From Motacilla alba alba (taxonomy: Eukaryota; Chordata; Aves; Passeriformes; Motacillidae): a stretch of DNA of 64,000 nucleotides. The notes under the pieces were generated by a model that worked only from the letters and a program-made list of their open reading frames with translations, had not been told where the DNA came from and did not search any database. The position numbers were made by a program, and so were the translations under genes. The stretch spans positions 4,635,685 to 4,699,684 of the forward strand of contig NC_052019.1 in assembly GCF_015832195.1 (NCBI RefSeq), written 5' to 3'. The first letter of the stretch is position 1. Every line of letters starts with the position of its first letter. Below, piece after piece: positions 35,429 through 49,400 of this stretch.

Positions 35429-36496
35429 ACTGTGATTTCCAGCCAACCTTTTATACTTCCTTTATTTCAAGTAAATAAGTCAAGACTTACTAAGGTTCAT
35501 ATGCTAATTTGTGAAGGGAAATCTGTTCCTCCCAGTCATTCAGCCATTGTCATACTGCCTATTTGATGCTCCAGAGTCACAGGGTTTGGGTTGGCTGCAC
35601 ATTAATCACTGTGGAGCACAGTTTCCAAGTTCTGATCTTGCCATAAGGAAGACATGCAACTTCTGTTGCTGCCCCCAAGGACTATTACAATATCCAGCAA
35701 GATGCCATGGATAAATAATGTGTTTTGCACCACATATGTTAAATTCAACATTATCCTCAGAGGAACTTCATGAATACATAGTTTATAAAGTTGTTAGAGG
35801 CATAGCCTCTCTAAATCTTTCTTTAAGACACGAAATCTTCCTGACTGACTGAGTGTGGAAACTACTTACAGCGAACTCAACTGTTTAGCCATGATCCTCT
35901 GGATGAGTTCTCAGTTTTCAGTATAACAAAGGTTTTGAGCACGTGAATGCTTCCTTAGCTTCAAAGTAATTACTCTTACTTTTCAAGTTATGCACAAAAG
36001 CTTAAATTTTTTTGTCATTCACAGTTCATCTCCGAAAGAGTAACCATTGTACTGTGCCTCACCTGTGAGACAGTTCTCACAGAAAGTAGAATAAGGTATC
36101 ACTTCTTTCTCCAATTTGCTTGAGCAGATAGTGGAAATGCTAAGTATATGGTTAACTGCTGTAGCATAATATAAAGACTTGAGAATGCTTCAGTTTAGGA
36201 CAGAACTCAGCACAAATTTGCTTTCTGTAAGCCATCTGTAATTCTGTAATTGGTTCCTATCGACCCCTCAGAATGTGTTTTCACACTCCTCTAAGACTTA
36301 CATTTTAGTCAGTGGCCATGCTGACACCATTCTACTGCAATAAGCCACAAGCAGGTCCCAGAGGACAGATCCTTACAGAGATCCTTATGGCACCACACAG
36401 CAGTCTGATACAGTTCCAGGAGTGCACTGAGGTCATTCACACACCTCTCAGAAAACGCGTCTGAGTAGTGCTGGCTGTCCCCTTACCACACTCCAG
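35429..36496. other. Unique non-coding stretch
   Basis: No repeat or exon was recognised on the plus strand. A minus-strand splice-like interval around 36067-36124 is open in one frame but is too short to support. Confidence 0.5.
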
Positions 36497-36633
36497 CTTC
36501 CTCCTGAAGGATGAATCTCTCAGAAATATCTCACATGAGACTCAACCCTTTTCATTTGCTCAATTGCTCTACCCACACACATCACCCAGCTCTCTTGAAG
36601 AGCCACGGAACCTCATGACAAAATTCTACAAGG
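36497..36633 (+). CDS. Weak candidate internal exon, unknown gene
   Basis: I do not recognise this protein. A pyrimidine-rich stretch ending CACACTCCAG precedes the interval, and AAGG/GTGAGA follows it. Between them one frame is open and encodes about 45 residues of mixed, protein-like composition, including ...SLEEPRNLMTKFYK. The entry phase is 2 (one leading base) and the exit phase is 1, which would fit the next candidate at 50344-50403. The same frame stays open on both sides (36468-36788), so openness is little evidence for exon edges. The 13.7-kb gap to the next candidate is plausible for a vertebrate intron. It may equally be chance. Confidence 0.22.
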
Positions 36634-39600
36634 GTGAGACTGATCACGGACGTGTTTACAGCCAGGATGGAGCTCTGCATCAGCTCCCAGAGAGAGCTGT
36701 CTGGAAAATTCAGTACAACAACAAACTGCAGAAGCTTTGCTCCTTCCCTGACAGCTGTTTATTGAGTTTATTATCGAATGTTCCCTAGGGAGGAGCTCCA
36801 TGAGCCAACGGTCTTGGCTGAATAGAGGCTCTGTTTGCCAAAGAACTCTGATTTGGCTGGCAAGCAGAAAAGTCAAAGCCAAAATAGGCACCTGGTCAAT
36901 GTTGGTTGATAAACAGGATCACAAGTCTCCTGAAGTTAGTGTAAGAAGTGAGAAGTAAGATGAAACTAAATTTCCTCCGTGTGGCATAGCAGGGCATTCA
37001 GATGGAAAATTTCATCTACCCCCAAAATTTTGTCCAGCAGGCTCTGCTGTACTTAGACCAACTGATGACATGGCTTGTATGCTCATATGTGTTAATTAAC
37101 ATTCACATGGATGAAAGGTCTGACCACCCCAGAGATCTCTGAAGGAATTCCTGCTGCAAAATTGGCCCTTATACATAGATAAAAAACTTGTAAATAATCC
37201 ATATCAAGTATTCCTGTAGATGCAGGAGGCCTTTAGAACATCACTAACCACTTCCACATGTGACATATCCTGGACGACTACAACTTTTACTTTTGAATCT
37301 AAGAGGATAATAAGATTTTTCCAAGTAAAAATCTCACCTCAAGATTTCAGAAAACATTGTATACACACAGCTGTGTATGTATTTGCTTTGACACACCAGA
37401 GACCACAATCCTAAATTTGTCCAGGCTTCTTTTTATTCATTTCAATGGATTTCTAATTTCATGTGGCTTAGTCTGGCAGGACTTAAAACTGTTACCTTTG
37501 ATGGTTGGCCTTTAAAATCAATTTTTATATTGTAGTCCATATGAAGCCAGCACTGTCCGTGGTACATAAATTGCCAACAAAGAGGTGAATCAATCTAAAT
37601 AGTCCCTTTGGGACTAATGCTAATCAAGATCAATGAGTTAGAGAGAATTCCATACAAATATTTGCAAGAGGTTTGTGTACAGCCATCAATTGGAAAGGAC
37701 CTGGAATTGGTTGAATTCATAACATTTATTAGAATGATTGCCACACACATTCACAAAAAAGAATAAATTTGTCAGAAATGTTGGGGAAAGACACCACTGA
37801 CTGGATAGTGGAAGATCTTGCTTATTAAATTGAAAATAAAAAAGTCTAATATTCAGTGTTTTAAGACATGTATCTTGCCTTGACTATGAACTGCAGTCAT
37901 TACTGGAAAAATTAGTGAAACACTGGACAAATGCTAACTAATACAACTAATTATGTATTTCCTCAGGAGGAAGAAAGGATGCTGAAGGAATGCTTTTGGG
38001 GTGAAGAGCCAGCTGGGGTAGTTCAAAGTTGTTAAAGAACATGAGATTTTAAAAAATCTTGCACAATGGGCAGATGAAGCAAAAACTGGTTTACAACAAT
38101 TTTACAAATGGACTCCCTGAAATGATGTAGGTTCATCTTTTGTCTAAGAAATGTAGACAAATTAATAAGGGAAAGCATGTACTGCACCAGAAAAATAATG
38201 GTAAAATCTGAAATGAGATAAAAGCATAATGTGAGATTTACCAAAGTGACTGCTTGTCACTTCTGCAATTTGTCATCTTCCTGTTTCAGCTTCATTTCAT
38301 AAGAGAAAAGGCCATTTAATGATTCAAAAAGGGGAAAGAATTGATTGCAGAACTGCTTTATACATACGACCTCAATTTGCAGGGCTGGAATAAGGTAGAG
38401 GTTGATTCTTCAAATTACTGTCTGAATATTTTTGAATATTTTAGAGCAAGAACATGTCACGAGGATGGGGAGGAAGGTAACAGTGTATGAGATAATGCAC
38501 ACAGTTGGGCTTCATGTGTTTATTGTAAGGCTGGAGGCAAAAATACTGAGTGCAAACAATGAGGCTGAGAAATATAAGGGCGTAATTTAAATTGCTATAA
38601 ATATAATTGCAGAAAAGAAAAAGATAAAACTCAACTGACTAGGTCTTGGATCCAATTATAAAATGAGCAGTATATGCCTTCTGAGAGTCATTTTTAGGTG
38701 AATGTAAGCAACAGATACATGAGCAGAAGAGATTAGGTAAAAATTGTTTGGAATAATGTGTCTTTGGGAAAGAACTGGTTGATTGTGTTTAAAATTTTCT
38801 TAAGCAAGAAAAAGAAAATAACTAACTTTATGTGAACTATTAAAGAACAGCAGAAAATTGAAAATGTTAACTTTATATTGCTAAACTTGAGATATTTACA
38901 AGTATAACTTCATTTAATCTTGTTGTAGTCAGTCCATTTACAGCCAGTGGAAGAAGTGGACTTTTCTAGGACACAATTCCTTTCATCCTAATGAAGACAT
39001 CCAAATTAGGCCAGATGAATTACACTCGAGCAGTGACTATGCCATCCCAATGAGTGCAAAGAACATTTAAGTGCCTGCCTCATATGTAGAGCTCTACAAT
39101 TGTAGGCATTTCCAGTCGTGTGATATGAATCTCATCCCAAGACCTTATTTAGGGTGGCACAGGAGGGCACCAGTAGAGCAAAAAGCATTGGGTAAGAAAG
39201 GATTCTTAAAGTTAGATAGCCAGACCCAGATTCAAGAATTGGTAGAAAATTGTCAGATAACAACATCAAACATCACCAAGTCAGAGGAGTTTCTCCCTAA
39301 GATATGGACCTCAAGCAGAAAAGAAATATTAACAGTGTCAAAAACTTTCATGGGGAAAAAGGGGAGGCTTTTTCAGCCCTTCTTTCAATTTCTTACAAAG
39401 GGTGTGTTAGATTATGTATATAGTAAATATAAAAAATAAAGGGGAAAAGTTTGCTTCATCAAAACCTTTTCACATTGGTAGAAATGTTCATTTGACTATT
39501 TTTATTGAGACTTGCAAAATATATCAGTGTCATCAACAGAAGCTGAGGAATAGCTTGGTAATTAGAAACAAGAACAAAAGACCTTTTTTTTTTGTATTTT

Positions 39601-42600
39601 GGGACTTAATGACATCTACCATGGCAAAACTATTTAAGATGGGATTGGATCTATGTTGTACTTTTTTTTTTTTCCTCAATATCCTTCCCATAGGAAGGAA
39701 AGAGATAAATGCAGCATCAGTAGGTGAGTCACAGCTTCCTAATCAATATTTTGGTTTCCATGTATGCGTAATCTTTCTGTTTCACTCTCTTCTCCCAAGA
39801 TGTAAAAGTAACCCCTTAGGAGAGACAAGCAGCCACCATATCACAAAGAAATCTGGGAAAAGAGTGTGTAACTGCCAGATTCGTGCAGTCACACTTGATT
39901 TATATTATTATTTTGTGAAAAAAAAACAGAGATGTACTTAAAATCTTTATAAATGGGAAAGTTTTCTTGTGTTTGGATTTCATTAGGCATTTGATGCAAA
40001 CCAGATTTGCAGCAGAAAATGAATACAGCAGGACTTAACACCTTGAAAATTGAAGTGTAGGAAACAAATCAATGGATGCCTGTGGAGTGGTCTTCCTCTG
40101 GCAATGAGAACAATTCAGTGCTGCAATAAATTAGACCAGATTATTTCTGTGAATAGAACTTTATTGCAAATGTCTTCTCTTGTTTTGTTAGTAAATAGCT
40201 TACAATTGGTTGTGATACCCTACAACTATGTTGTGTTTATTATTCATAAGAATTTGCCAAACAGATGCACTTTTAAGTAATTTTCAAGCTCTGAATCACT
40301 TGGTAGCTGCTTCTCAGAAGCTGTACTACAAAAATAGTCTATCACATACCTAATCTGGGATTAATGGAATTTATTGTACACTGGACTTGGGGTCAAGCCA
40401 TATTCACAAGTCTGTGTGCATTTTATTATGGTGGTTGCTTACATATTTTTCTGAGACTTGATTAGGTGACAAATATAAAATAAAAAAAAAGGAAAGAGAA
40501 GGAGAAACGTATAAAAAACCAATAAAACTTGTTTTTTAAAATTAAAAAGAAGTGTTGGATTTCATAACCTCTCAGGATTCAAGAACCTTTTTGAAAGTGG
40601 AAAGCACATGTTCAGATACAGATAAATAACTAACACTTCATTAATCAGGCAGATTGGATGTTGTCCTCTTTCCTGCAATGAATTCAGCAACCATGGGAAA
40701 CAAGAGCCATGTTTGGCTTTGGTCTGGGAAAGCACAAGATAGGTAAATTTAAAAAAGCGCTGCTTCAAAAATAAAATGTGCACAAGGAAACAGACACAAG
40801 ATACAAGCACAGAAAAAGGAGTGAGGACACGTTCTATAAATTTATTTTGATTTACTACCTTTATTTTGAGGATAAGGTAGGTTTTGTAATGGAGCAATAA
40901 ATTACATGGTCAGCCAGGAATGAGTGTGGAAGCCGTGGAATCCAACCTTGACGACAGACCACCAGGTGTTCCTTGAAAAGCAGTATCTTGGCAGGTTTAG
41001 CTCTCCCTAGTTCAAAAACTTGCTTTTTCCTCTGTGAATATATTTGCGAAGCTTTGGTTTCTTGGTGCAGGTTCATTTCTAGTTTATTTCAGTAAATGAG
41101 GACTGCCCAAGTTGCAGTGAAGGTGGTGGTGAGGATGGCCATACCAGGTGTTAGAAAATGCAGATGTAACTGCAGAAACAGTACTCTATGCTGTCTTTGG
41201 GATGATTTCATTGCTCCTGAAGCCACAGTCTGCTCTCCATTTGTCCAGCCTGCACATTTTTAGGTGTTCAGCTTTCCACCTGTCTGCTTCCCACAGCTCC
41301 TGTCCCTGGGACAGGGAAAACCAATGCACATGACCCTAAGCAGGCTTTAAAAACTTACACAAAGTTCTTGCTTTCATTGCTTTCATTCTGCTGATTCACC
41401 AGGCTGAAGCAATTCTGTTTTTTCTCATTATTCCAGCCCTTATGTTAACTACTAAATAATTTTTGATCAATTCCAAATTATTTTATTACTATGCCCCAAA
41501 GAATTATGACTATTCATTCCTTCATCTCTCCAAAGGCAACACAAGCTCCAAGTAGCTCAGTAGATCACAACAAAGGTTTTTGTGGTACGGGATGGTTAAA
41601 CAATAAAAACTTGTGCTTATGAAACTGTCATTACTTTTTTCCTCAAAGAAATGATTCAATGATTCAAAATGCATGGATGGATGGGCCCTCTGATTATATT
41701 GTCTTCATCAAATCCCCCCCGAAGCAAGAAAACAAAAGCTAATGGATCATATAAAATGAAACAGTAAAGTCACATAAATGCAAGCAACATTTCTTTCCCT
41801 TTTAAGCCATTAATGCTGAATACCATAATGTATCAGTTCATATTTTTCCTTCACTACATTCAGAATCAAATCCCCTCACTTGCCCTGAATGAGGTAAAGT
41901 TGCTTTGCTTTTCAGGATGCTCATGGATTATCAAATGATCTATAGAAGGTAAAGTCAGTTAGAATAAAAAATATATATTGAGTTATAAATCCGGTATTTT
42001 GACCTAAATAGTGTGAATATTTTTATAAGCAAAAAGAATTTAAAAGCTGTACATTTGTACAAAAAGGATTTCAGAGCATAGTAGTACATATAAATTATTT
42101 TATATTTTCTTGAAGCAGTAAGATAAATACAGTATACGTCTATGGATAGAATCTCCAAATGTTAATGTTAATACTTTTTTAAAAAGTGATTCCAGAAAAA
42201 GTGGGAGAAAAAAAGTAGTGCACTGTGGTTTTCATATCAGGTTGCATTTTGTGCATGACATACGTTTATGCCTGTGCATGCATGTTAATGTGGCACTATG
42301 TAGTACAAGAGCTTTGGTGAACATTCTCTCTTGAATTATTATATCCCTGTTTTTAAATCCATTGAAAATCAATCTCTAAATTTTGTTTACAAGCTGTAGA
42401 TCAACTTGTAAATAAATATCTCCTATTTCAGACTTTTCAGGAGATTGTGTCACTGCTGTAACCATAAGCCAAGGCTGATCTTCAGATATTATTTTTTTAA
42501 GGTTGTTCTTTTTAGTCCTTCTCACATTTTGTTAGCACAAAAGCCATGCTCTGGAACTGATTTTATTGTAAGAGGGAGGCCATTTATGGGACAGCTGAAG

Positions 42601-42755
42601 TGTGATTCACTGGACAAAATACAGACAAGATCATACCCAGCCTTCACCAGGCAACCCCTTGGATACTTCATACTCTTTTCAGCAAACTGGATGCTTTTAG
42701 ATAGTTTGAGCATCTAAATCATAAGATATAAGTTTTCTAAACAAGAATCTTCCAC
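36634..42755. other. Unique stretch, no supported gene
   Basis: Mostly AT-rich. Two overlapping plus-strand open frames at 39071-39439 (122 codons) and 39414-39941 (175 codons) form the longest open interval in the window. They have no recognised domain, contain Phe and Lys homopolymers from T and A runs, and begin at alternative or poorly placed starts, so I do not call them genes. No CR1 or LTR was recognised. Confidence 0.5.
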
Positions 42756-43095
42756 AGGACACCTTCCACTGACCCAGGTTGCCCCAGGCCCCATCCAGCC
42801 TGGCCTTGGACACTGCCAGGGATGCAGGGGCAGCCCCAGCTGCTCTGGGCACCCTGTGCCAGGTCCTCCTCACCCTCACAGGGAACAATTTTTTTCCCAA
42901 GATAAAATCTAAGTCTGTCCTCTTGTTTAAAGCCATTCACCCTTGGTGCTGTCAGTCCATCCCTTGTCCCAAGTCCCTCTCCATCTCTCCTGGAGCCCTT
43001 CAGGCATTGGAAGAGGCTCTTCATTCTCTCTGGAGCCTTCTCCTCTCCAGGCTGAGCACCAGCAGCTGTCTCAGCCTGCCAGCCCCTCTGTGCCA
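42756..43095 (-). mobile_element. CR1 LINE 3' fragment, relatively long
   Basis: Minus-oriented, about 340 bases, lacking the last few dozen bases of the CR1 tail: the homology starts AGGACACCTTCCACTGACCC rather than at the octamer repeats. It continues through GCCTGGCCTTGGACACTGCC, CACCCTGTGCCAGGTCCTCC, CTCCATCTCTCCTGGAGCCC and TCTCCTCTCCAGGCTGAGCA. It extends further 5' than most copies here. The overlapping 141-codon minus frame and 116-codon plus frame are translations of this repeat. Confidence 0.93.
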
Positions 43096-44084
43096 TGGAA
43101 ATGTGCATTTGAGTCCTGGAAGAATATAGACAATTTGATGCTGGACCAGGATAAAAGCACACACAGACAGGAGAGGATTATTATTGGTTCTCTTTCTTCC
43201 ATCTGCATGAAAACATGTGATGAACAATGAACATTTCTAAAGACTTCTTGTCACCTTAGGGAAATTATTTGCTTATTTTGGGTCTAAAGTCATGTACAGA
43301 AACAGCTATCAGCTTTTTCCATTGGGTGCATTTCTATTGTATGTCTTTAGTGCAGGACTGGTCTTTGTTATGTGTTTAGTGCCATTTCCTAAACAATTCT
43401 CTCCTGACTGTGAATCTAGAGAGAAGGAAAAAAAAAACCAAAATAATGCAAATCAATAGGTTGGGGTGGTTTTTTACTCACGACTGTCAGTGGTAGATCC
43501 ATTCTGCACATTTTAAACTTGTTCAGCGATTCCAGTTTCAGTGCTCAGATGTTATATCAGTGTTCTCAGACATTGCTGCAGTGCAGAAATAAGTCACAGT
43601 CAGCTGAATGACTGTGAGGGAGAATATTACATGAAATAATTCCAAAGGAGAATGTTAAACTTTGCATTTTCAGATGCAAGCAAAGTGATGGTTTGATGAA
43701 ATGGTATCAGTAGCACAGGAACCTCCAAGGGCCCCTTCAGCAGCCACAAAAGGGGCTTTAAAAAGACTGCAGTAATTGCCTGCAAAGAGCTGTGTGATCA
43801 TTAACTGTTAACCTGAAACTTCAGTCATGTTTTATTTTACCCATGAGTGCTTTTGTCTCTTTCAGAGGGAGCTCTGCTATATTGTAAATCTTCCCAGAAA
43901 AATCCCCTCAACCTTGCTGGTGCTGGGGTATGAAACTCCACCTGCTCTCTGGCCAAACATGGCCTGGCCAGTTGCTGGCACCAGCAGAAAATTGTGACAT
44001 AAAATCATCACGTATGCAATGTAATTGGAAGGATTGCCAAGAATAATGCGGGGATTTTTTTTTGCTAAATCACGAGGAAAAATA
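43096..44084. other. Unique non-coding stretch
   Basis: No gene or repeat recognised between the CR1 copy and the A/C-rich block. Confidence 0.5.
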
Positions 44085-44275
44085 AAATAATAAAAAAAAC
44101 CAAAAAAACCCCAAACAAACAAAAAAAAAACCCAAACAAAAAAAACCCAAACCAAACTGAAGATGATTTCCAAACCAAGTCTACCAAAAAAAAAAACCCA
44201 AAAAAACAAAACAAAAAACCCCAAAAAGACAAAAATAACCAAACCAAACCAAACCAGCAACAACAACAACAAATA
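44085..44275. repeat. A/C-rich low-complexity block
   Basis: Nearly 190 bases made of A runs, CCC or CCCC and AAAC units, ending in (CAA)5 before ATACAGC. The C runs are separated by more than seven bases in most places, so it is not a canonical minus-strand quadruplex. The 144-codon minus-strand frame over it (43877-44311) is Phe/Gly/Trp/Leu-rich low-complexity translation and not a membrane protein gene. Confidence 0.9.
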
Positions 44276-47200
44276 CAGCTTTTTAAACTGTATTATACAG
44301 TTATCCCCCACACCCTCAGATTTAAAATGGATTTATCACAATGTATAAGCAATGTGAAACTATAAGTTTGTGTCCTGGAAACTTTCTTGCCAGGTTAGCA
44401 GGTGTACAGGCAGCACAAATACAGTCAAATGCATTCAGGGAAGCTGGAGTTGCTAGAGGAGCTCTGTTTCTCTCATCAGCGCTGATGGGTGTGGCAATTC
44501 TCTCCATTTTTTCTGCAGGTCTAATTAGCTGAAATGGGTAACATATTTAGGTAATAGCACTGCCATTAGCCCAGGAGCTGCCACATTTGCAGGAAATGTG
44601 ATTATCTCCTGGTAAATGTGCTCTCTGTATCAGGGATAATTATGCCCTTGTAGGATGCAATATAATAATTTGGTTTTTAACCTAAGGATGACAAGCATGG
44701 GCTTTGCTGTCTCCTTTGCAAAGGTTACAGCAGAAATTCAGATTCCTACACAAAAATGTCCACCAGCACTGCCACATTATTGAAACTGGGTAAATAAAGA
44801 CATTTTCAGTTGTTTTATTCTCTAAATGGGAAAAGGAACTTTTAATAAAAAAGTTTGTGAGAAAGTGTAATATGAATTATTTGAACTTAGGTTTCATAAA
44901 AAGATGAAGTATTAACCCAAGTTTGGGGTTTGATACCCAGGATGAGTATCCAGTGGTGTTTTTTTGGGTTTTTTTCCAGAGATCTTAAACGTAGGTAGAC
45001 ATTTCATTAATCTTTTTCCTGTGGAACAGAATATCTTTGTCCTCACCATTTCCTAGACCAAATAATCAATATCCAGTGGGTTTTGATGCCTAAAAAGTGA
45101 CTAAAGCATAATTACGCAAACAACTGAAATGGAAGCTGAGCTAAAGTTTGAAGTCTTATTTCTTTGGGCTCTGAGTTCATTGGTTCTCAGAGACGGATTA
45201 GAGAGGGGAAAAAAAAGGAAAAAAATGTAGGAAATGAAAATTTAATATTAATAAGATAGATCTAAACATGGACTAACTGAGAATGGAGCAGAGACATGTT
45301 TGATTGCTACAATTAGCAGGATTATGGAGATGCATCTGTGTATCTCATGCCAGTCTCTGGGGACAGCCTGGAAGTAGATGTCCTACTTCAGAACTGTACA
45401 GAACTGGAGCTAACATAAACCTTTTATTTGCTTTTCTTAGATTTTTCCTGTTGAAAATGAAGTGATCCACACAAGCTAGAGGTATTGTATAGTCTGAATT
45501 CAGATCTCTGTCTGCTGTGGAAACCCTGTGGTCCTAAGGTCAGAAAGAACTTCTTGTACTGCTGCTCTCATACAATGTTCCTATCAGTCAATTTCTGAGC
45601 AATTCTCAGAAACTGGATGAAAGAACAAACAGAAATAATCTCATGGATATGCATTTCATAATTTATAATGCATATTTTAAAATAGAAATAGGGCCTAAGC
45701 TCCATGATCTTACCGTTAGAACAGACTGAACAGGGGTGTGTGTATTTTATGTATATATATAAATACGTGTGTGTTTAAATAGAATTTTTATTAAATTTTC
45801 CAATATCAACAGAAAAATGATGTCTTCTAATTAAATTTACAAAGCTCCACAAACCAATCTGTAGCTTTCTGGTCTCTGTTTGCAACAATACAGCTGAAAA
45901 ATCATTAGAATTAATACACATAAAGAAGCTACAGGTCATGCTAGGTGATAGGTTATAGAATATCGAAAGCAATAGAATTAAGATTTTAAAAAACATTTTA
46001 ATTTCTTTTAAAGCTATTCAGCTAGTTAGTGATGAAACCTGTGGAGAAACAGAAAAATAATTTTGTGATTGAGTTACCCAAAATTTGGCTGAATAAAGCT
46101 TCTTAAACAATGCTGTAGAGAACAATTCCACACTAATGCCAGTGAACTTAGATGATCTCAGATTATCTTTTCCAAAGCTGATTCTTACGGGGCTACTTTT
46201 TTAGCTGACATACCCATTAACAGCTTAGAAAGGAAGAATAAAGACAGTGAATACAAAGGCTGCTAATCAAAGAAGTTTCCCTTAATTGGTCAAGGGACCT
46301 TTTTACACTAAGACATCCATTATAGTCTCTACCACCTTGAATCACAGTGTTATGTTACATATTTTCTTTAATGTAAATAATTTATGTGTTATGTGTTTGT
46401 GCATTGGAAAGAAAGTTTGAAAAAAACAATGTAGAAGATATTTAATTTGTCATATGCTTTAATGCAGTGTTTTGTTTTTTTTTAAATTGTCAATGCCTTT
46501 TTGGTCCAGTAGGTTTTATTGTGTGATCAGCGCAGTGATTTTGGAATTAGACCCAAAGCACAGCTCTCACATGTGTGCAACTGGGATCCCATTTAGAACT
46601 TCAGTAGTCCCCACAATATTAACAGCCACCATAAGCAAGGTGATCTGGGTTTTATCCCCACTGCTGCAGTGAAAGAGGAGACATCTCAGGTGTGAAAAGT
46701 AACTGCAGCTATAAAGTCCTAAATGGCTGCAGATGTGCTGCAATGTACAACGGTTTCATGGCATGCTGGAAATTAAAAAGTTAGAACAAATCATGGTGTG
46801 ACCCCCAAAAGAGAACTCCTAAAAACCACCAAGGGCTGGTCTCAGGAGCCATTGCTCACCAGATACTGCCCTGTAGCCACAGAGTTGCCACAGGAGCATG
46901 GTGGTCTCCGCCGTGTTGAACGCTGCTGCTGTGGCTTCTCCAAACTTTTCTGTGTTATCCTTGGAAAGCATTCTCTTGTCCTCATCAATAAATCAATTCA
47001 CAACGAGAGCTGATGAAGGCAGAGTCTTTGTTCAGTAGAATACAAGTGCCACTTCTGGTGTTCACTCAGTGAAAGCACAGTTGGTTGCACGTTGCAGAGG
47101 ATGGTTTGGGTAAGGACTGCCAGGAGGCCAAGTCATCATCATCTCTCCCCAGTGGGATGTTCCCCAGCTAGTCTTGAGGCTGAGAAATGTACCCCAAATT

Positions 47201-47590
47201 ACTTGACGTCCTGGGAAGTAAGTGAGCTGCAAAATCAGAATTTAGACAAGGGATAAATGTGATCTCTAGTGTATCAAAGGGTTATAAAAATTGCAGACCA
47301 AGCTTTTCCACTGTGCTTAAATTGTGCTTCATTTAGATTAACACTGCATGGACTTCAGGTCTCATCTGTTTGCTAAAGGATTTGCAGGGTTCCTTCCCAC
47401 TGCCATTGCTTTTATTCATACTAATCACTTTTACTCCAGCTACCAACCACTCCAGGGTCTGCTCTAGCAACTGGGAATCCCAGACACCCAGCTGAGCACT
47501 CATAAATTGAACAAAAAGATAGAAGTCAAAACAGAAATATTTTCTCACTATATTACAGCTGACTCATAACAAACAGCCATGTTCATCATA
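44276..47590. other. Unique non-coding stretch
   Basis: No repeat family was recognised. A short interval 47153-47217 has an acceptor-like CTCTCCCCAG, a GTAAGT donor and one open frame of 21 codons, but its phases do not fit the next candidate exon. A compound TG/TA run lies near 45735-45775. Confidence 0.5.
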
Positions 47591-47812
47591 CAATCATCAT
47601 AGAATGGCTTGGTTTGGAAGGTTCCTGAAAGCCCATCTAGTTCCAACCTCTCTGTCATGATCAGGGACACCTTCCACTACCCCATATTGCTCCAAGCCCC
47701 ATCCACCCTGTTCTGGAACACTTGCAGAGATCCAGGGGCAGCCACAGCTTCTCTGGGCACCCTGTGCCAGGGCCTGCCCACCCTGATAGTAAGGATGTTC
47801 TTCAATCCTTAC
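47591..47812 (-). mobile_element. CR1 LINE 3' fragment
   Basis: Minus-oriented: CATCATAGAATGGCTTGG, GACACCTTCCACTACCCC, GCTCCAAGCCCCATCCACCC, GATCCAGGGGCAGCCACAGC, GGGCACCCTGTGCCAGGGCC. It breaks off near CTGATAGTAAGGATG. The 78-codon plus frame at 47609-47845 is an antisense translation. Confidence 0.94.
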
Positions 47813-49400
47813 TCATATTCAGGTGTAGATGACATAACAGCTTGAGTCCTTACATGGTACAGACCAGAGAAATTGGTCCTGTTGTCATTTTCCTACCTTG
47901 TGTCTATCCAGAGCCTGTGGCTCCATCATGATGTCAAATCTGTCATTCTACAGAGGAGAAAACTTCCACCTGTGTGACCCTGCAGGAAACCTCTGCTGAA
48001 GAGCACACAGGTCACTCAGTCCTGTGCAAAGCATTGTGTGAAAAATATTTCTCATTTTTACAGTTATAAAATAAAAAAAAAAATCTCATAAAGAGATAAT
48101 CGAATAAAGCAAATGCCTATCGGGAAGAGAGAAAATCATATTTAGATTCTATTGTTTGTGACTTGTACAAATTTAAACAAAGTTGTCAGCAAAGTGGTGG
48201 TTTTTCTGTTCTTTGTTCCTGCATATTTCATTTTGATGTTCTCACAAAAGAAACTTCACCACTGAAAGGACCTCAAAAACTTAAGAAAGAGTAGGCTGTC
48301 ACTTCTATCTGTATTTGTGCCACAAAAGACAAAATAATTTTATGAGATAGTGAACAATAAATTCTCTTTTGCTGTTCTGATATGGGAGCCACATTTTCTG
48401 GGTACAGAGTGTATTTAGTTATAGAAAAATATTAAAAATGACACTAGGTGTAGTTCACTCAAGAAGCTGAAAACCACAAGGCAGCATGAGTCATCTTATT
48501 CAAAGTGGCAAAAGAGGAGAGTTGTGTTCTTTGACAAAACAAAATTGGACCTAAACCATGGAGTGTGTATTGCCCATTACTTGAAATTGCCAGTGAGAGC
48601 CCTGTGATTCCAAAGCAGATTGGACATTGTCCACAATTGTCTTCCATTGTCTATGGGAGATGATAAGAAGCAGACAGTAGCTCATTTTAGCCATCCTGCC
48701 AAAATCAATAGTATTTTAGAGCGCTTCAGTGAGAAACAACTTGTCGTGCCAGCAACTGAAGCAGTGTCAAAGAAATTAAACTCTTCTTTTTACAGGCTTT
48801 GGTGTAATTTAAGGGAATGTGAAGGAGGTATTGCAGCCCTAATAGGGATGGAAGTTACCTCTCTGCACCCTCCTGTTCTGCAAAACTGCCCTCAAGGCCA
48901 GCAAAACTTCTGTCTGAGTAAAGGGCTGGAATAAGAACTGTGTCTAAACCTGAGCAGAGTGGTTTGAGCACCTTCCTTTGGAAAACTGATCCCAGCCACT
49001 CAGTGTGAGCTCAAGCAGCCCCTTTGTTTTGAAGGCAAGAGAAGTCTTCACCCCACCACAGCCATTCTCAGGTGTGTGTGCTTCAAGGAGGTTTGCAAAT
49101 TGACATCTTGAGCCTTCAAAACTTAACTATTTCCAGCATGCATTACACTTGTGGTTACTTGTGTACCTGTCCACCTTGGCTCACACCTTCTTTACCCAGC
49201 AGTGCTCCTCTCCACCTGCTGGCATGCAAGAGGGGAGGCTGGGGCAGGATCCAGCACCATCACAAGCAAATGTTTCTCCTTCAAGGGGTCAATTCCCTAC
49301 TGAAAAAAAAGATCAAAGTGCACAAAAATATGAACTCCCTTAAATCTCCCTCTCTAAGACCATTACAGTTTTGAAACAGCTTCACATTCCCAGTAAACAG
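47813..49400. other. Unique stretch with a non-repeat open frame
   Basis: A 104-codon plus frame at 48620-48934 has fairly protein-like composition (for example ILERFSEKQLVVPATEAVSK) and no repeat character. It has no recognised domain, no good start context and no clear splice edges, so it is not called. A CTTCTTTTTACAG acceptor-like word sits inside it near 48795. Confidence 0.45.

Noticed and set aside
42737..43162. 141-codon minus-strand frame and 116-codon plus-strand frame
   Set aside because: Both are translations of the non-coding 3' part of a CR1 element.
43877..44311. 144-codon minus-strand frame resembling a hydrophobic membrane protein
   Set aside because: The hydrophobic residues are a translation of the A/C-rich low-complexity block read on the other strand.
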